Assembly (NCBI GenBank): GCA_937980205.1
Contig: CALJKW010000069.1
Coordinates: forward strand, 124,001 to 188,000
Reading direction: 5' to 3'
Source of the DNA: an uncultured Myxococcales bacterium
GTDB taxonomy: Bacteria; Myxococcota; Myxococcia; Myxococcales; Myxococcaceae
Length of the DNA: 64,000 nt
Positions 61,749 through 64,000 of this stretch are shown here, in pieces. The notes below the pieces were generated by a model. The model had not been told where the DNA came from. It was given only the letters and a program-made list of their open reading frames with translations, and did no database searches. Every line of letters starts with the position of its first letter. The first letter of the stretch is position 1. The position numbers were made by a program, and so were the translations under genes.

Positions 61749-63110
61749 TTGCCCAAGCCTGAGGCCTCGGCTAAGAGCCTTGCGGCCTTGCTCCGATTCA
61801 CATGCGCCATCGGTGCCTTGCTCGCGCTCGCGGCCTGTCCGCGGCCGATGCGACCTCCTCCTGATCCGGACGCCGGCCCCGTCGAGTTCGTGGGCCGCGC
61901 CTGCAACGTCGACGCAGAGTGCGGCTCCTTGCGCTGCGACAAGGTTCGCCGGCAGTGCATCTGCCTCTCCGACTCGAGCTGCACGCCGGCCGACCCGATG
62001 GCCGCGCCGCGCTACTGCAACAACTACACGGGCCTCTGCGTCGACGAGATCGCCGGCTGCAAGAAGGACTCGGAGTGCGGCACGACGCAGTACTGCGACC
62101 CCTCCATTCGCGCCTGCCGCCCGCTCAAGTCCTTCTGCGAGACCTGCCTCGCCGACAACGAGTGCGGCGGCGCCGGAGACAACTGCATCGACGACCCCAA
62201 CCTCATGCAGAAGTTCTGCGGCAAGGCCTGCATGGTCAACGGCGACTGCCCGCGCGGGGCCGCCTGCGTCGACAAGAACGGCAGCAAGCAGTGCTGGCCC
62301 TCCGAGAGCCCGCTGCCCGGCCAGCAGCCCAGCTGCAGGAACTTCAAGGGCTGCACGCCCGACTCCCTGCGCACCTGCAACACCGACGCGGAGTGTGGCG
62401 ACATGAGCCAGCGCTGCGACCCCGCCCAGGGCCGCTGCATCGCCATCGAGCAGGTCTGCCCGTTCGGCACCACCTGCGATCCCCGCAACAAGATCTGCAC
62501 GGCCGACTGCGCCGTCGACGCCGACTGCGGCGACACGAACCTGCGCTGCGTCAACCGCGTCTGCGAGCCGATCGGCGAGTGCATGGTCGACACCGACTGC
62601 CCGGCCAACAAGATCTGCAACCTGCGCGCGGGCGAGACCAAGGGCACGTGCGCGAACTTCTGCGCCGGCGACTTCGACTGCCCCATCGGCAACACCTGCC
62701 AGATGATCGACGGCCGCTACAAGTGCGCCGAGGGCTGCGCCACCAACCAGAACTGCCCCCTCGATCAGCGCTGCAACGCGACCACGAAGCGCTGCGAAGG
62801 CCCGATGGTCGGCAACGCGCGCATCTGCCAGAGCACGTCCGCGTGCCGCACCTGCGAGGTCTGCGACCCGATGCGGTACGAGTGCGCCTCCGCGAAGACC
62901 GCGTTCCCGCACTGCCTGATGTGCTCGAGTCCCTCCGAGTGTGGCGGCGGCACCTGCGTGCAGCTCGACGACGGCGCCCGCTGGTGCCTGCGCTACTGCG
63001 TCACCGGCTCCGAGTGCCCGCAGGGCTTCGTCTGCCTCGGGCTCACCGGCGGCACCGGACAGTCCGTCTGCGTGCCTTCGAGCCGCACCTGTGGAGGGAA
63101 GTGCCCGTGA
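61749..63110 (+). CDS. large Cys-rich lipoprotein
   Basis: A 453-residue lipoprotein; TTG 61749, 11 bases after the previous stop, is the best start before the signal (FTCAIGALLALAAC, lipobox). About 40 Cys in repeated units of CNVDAECGSLRCD, CKKDSECGTTQYC, CNTDAECGDMSQRC, each ~30-45 residues. Same N-x-D-x-x-C pattern as the lipoproteins at 39.8 and 55.7 kb. Surface exposed; function unknown. The exact start is uncertain. Confidence 0.7.
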   Translation: MPKPEASAKSLAALLRFTCAIGALLALAACPRPMRPPPDPDAGPVEFVGRACNVDAECGSLRCDKVRRQCICLSDSSCTPADPMAAPRYCNNYTGLCVDEIAGCKKDSECGTTQYCDPSIRACRPLKSFCETCLADNECGGAGDNCIDDPNLMQKFCGKACMVNGDCPRGAACVDKNGSKQCWPSESPLPGQQPSCRNFKGCTPDSLRTCNTDAECGDMSQRCDPAQGRCIAIEQVCPFGTTCDPRNKICTADCAVDADCGDTNLRCVNRVCEPIGECMVDTDCPANKICNLRAGETKGTCANFCAGDFDCPIGNTCQMIDGRYKCAEGCATNQNCPLDQRCNATTKRCEGPMVGNARICQSTSACRTCEVCDPMRYECASAKTAFPHCLMCSSPSECGGGTCVQLDDGARWCLRYCVTGSECPQGFVCLGLTGGTGQSVCVPSSRTCGGKCP

Positions 63111-63874
63111 AGCTCCGCTGCCTCGCCGTGTTGCTCGCCGCCGCCGCCTGCTCGTCAGCCTCGAAGGAGATCTGCGGCAACGCGTTCGACGACGACATGA
63201 ACGGCCTCATCGACTGCGCCGACCCGGTCTGCGCGAACGAGGCTGCGTGCAAGGACCCCGACGCCGGGTACTACGGCACCTGCGGCAAGTGCGGCCAGTC
63301 GTGCGCCTCGCAGCAGACCTGCTTCGGCAACAACCTGCTCGACGACCGCCCGCTCGCTCAGTGCACGGCCGGCAAGTGTCAGCTGTTCCACAAGGCCGTC
63401 TCGCTGCGCATCGAGTACAACACCGCGAGCTGGGGCGGCATCATGCCCACCTTCCTCGGCGTCATCACCACGCGGTGGATCAAGAAGACCGCGCTCGATG
63501 GCTCGGCCGTCACCTGCATGACGGTGCGCAACGCCGCGCCCGCCACGAACATGCCGCTGCAGCTCGAGCAGTCGGGCAAGTTCCAGCTGCTCGGCATCGA
63601 CGTCACCCGCGTCTCGACGGCCGGCGGCATCCCCAACCCCGTCACCATCCCCTTCGCGTACACCGGCGAGGGCTCCGACTACCTCATCTTCACCGAGGCC
63701 TGGTCGGGCGGCATCGACTCTTCGACGCGTCTGCCCACCGGCGCGCGCCAGAGCGTCGGCTGCGTCGAGAGCGGCAACGAGGTCGCCCCGGTGACCCTCG
63801 CCCAGGAGTGCAGCGGCGACGGCGGCGTGGCGCCCGGCTGCCGCACCCTGCGGATCCCGCTGCCGGCGCCCTGA
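63107..63874 (+). CDS. lipoprotein with MopE-like motif
   Basis: A 255-residue lipoprotein from GTG 63107 (overlapping the previous stop). Signal RCLAVLLAAAAC; then CGNAFDDDMNGLIDCADPVC, the Asp-rich MopE/thrombospondin-3-like calcium- or copper-binding motif also found at 12.9 kb. The rest (~90-255) is a beta-rich domain (SLRIEYNTASWGGIM, VTIPFAYTGEGSDYLIF). Co-transcribed with the two preceding lipoprotein genes. Confidence 0.72.
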   Translation: MKLRCLAVLLAAAACSSASKEICGNAFDDDMNGLIDCADPVCANEAACKDPDAGYYGTCGKCGQSCASQQTCFGNNLLDDRPLAQCTAGKCQLFHKAVSLRIEYNTASWGGIMPTFLGVITTRWIKKTALDGSAVTCMTVRNAAPATNMPLQLEQSGKFQLLGIDVTRVSTAGGIPNPVTIPFAYTGEGSDYLIFTEAWSGGIDSSTRLPTGARQSVGCVESGNEVAPVTLAQECSGDGGVAPGCRTLRIPLPAP

Positions 63875-63935
63875 GCCGTCTCTCGGGCAGCCGCGCCGCC
63901 CGTGAGCCGAGCCACCGGGGTTATGCTCGGGGCCG

Positions 63936-64000
63936 ATGTGGTCCGCAGTCGTTGCCCTCGTCTTGTGCGCTGACTCTCCGTGGGATGAGCCGCTCGGCGC
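63936..64000 (+). CDS. possible exported protein (partial, runs off window)
   Basis: ATG 63936 opens a short hydrophobic signal-like stretch (WSAVVALVLCADS) that stays open to the end of the window. GCTCGGGG lies 6-13 bases upstream. Only 21 codons are seen, so this is tentative. Confidence 0.35.
   Translation, partial: MWSAVVALVLCADSPWDEPLG

Overview
This window is very GC-rich and looks like a chromosomal segment from a myxobacterium-like member of the Myxococcota. The inference rests on content, not on a database match. The window holds three Ser/Thr kinases fused to other modules, two GGDEF proteins (one with FHA), a TIGR02266-like PilZ module, an NtrC-type regulator, and many secreted Cys-rich lipoproteins with Gly/Thr-rich or Pro-rich spacers. 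There is no prophage, transposase, CRISPR array, rRNA or tRNA that I can recognise, so this is core plus lineage-specific chromosome.

Layout. 1-2.6 kb: glyoxylate shunt (end of malate synthase, isocitrate lyase, a 52-codon ORF, a good terminator). 2.7-8.0 kb: a lone receiver protein faces a four-gene minus-strand unit (exported protein, RNase J, CBM9-like protein, RimO). 8.2-18.7 kb: plus-strand run of a diguanylate cyclase, a kinase-PilZ-J-like fusion, exported proteins and lipoproteins including an 1118-residue Cys-rich repeat protein, a UvrD/PcrA helicase and an FHA protein. 18.7-23.8 kb: PQQ-like propeller lipoprotein, adenosine deaminase, a cytochrome/copper-monooxygenase-like lipoprotein, GlgC. 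23.8-27.8 kb: Tat-exported gluconate-dehydrogenase-subunit-3-like protein coupled to a GMC oxidoreductase and an unknown protein. 28.4-35.7 kb: anion transporter, lipoprotein, FHA-GGDEF protein, outer-membrane protein, double cyclic-nucleotide-binding protein, Nfu, methyltransferase. 35.7-43.0 kb: membrane Ser/Thr kinase, a shortened THUMP-type RNA methyltransferase, M20 peptidase, Cys-rich lipoprotein, ECF sigma factor with a FecR-type anti-sigma. 43.2-49.3 kb: Rsm22-like methyltransferase, ABC-2 exporter (one ATPase, two permeases), two coupled SPFH proteins, a small zinc ribbon. 49.3-53.5 kb: minus-strand unit of an exported truncated haemoglobin, a kinase-RDD protein, a YceI-dihaem cytochrome fusion and a Sel1/outer-membrane protein. 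53.7-64 kb: small unknown, NtrC-type regulator, Cys-rich OmpA/Pal lipoprotein, fRMsr, LigA, Rho, and three consecutive Cys-rich lipoproteins.

The most unusual material is between genes. Two copies of a 149-bp element with 21-bp terminal inverted repeats (38139-38287 and 53987-54135, opposite orientation) share an identical 107-bp core, and their ends supply the stop codons of three flanking genes. A second palindromic family has two copies (20920-21030, 43064-43160), each sitting inside an outer inverted repeat between convergent genes. Other oddities are a 111-bp palindrome (28028-28138), an 86-bp palindrome (53560-53645), tandem copies of the 3' end of rho (61164-61407), and a CGATCS hexamer array at two loci. 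Among proteins, the translationally coupled globin / kinase-RDD / YceI-cytochrome unit is the best candidate for an undescribed haem- or redox-linked signalling system.
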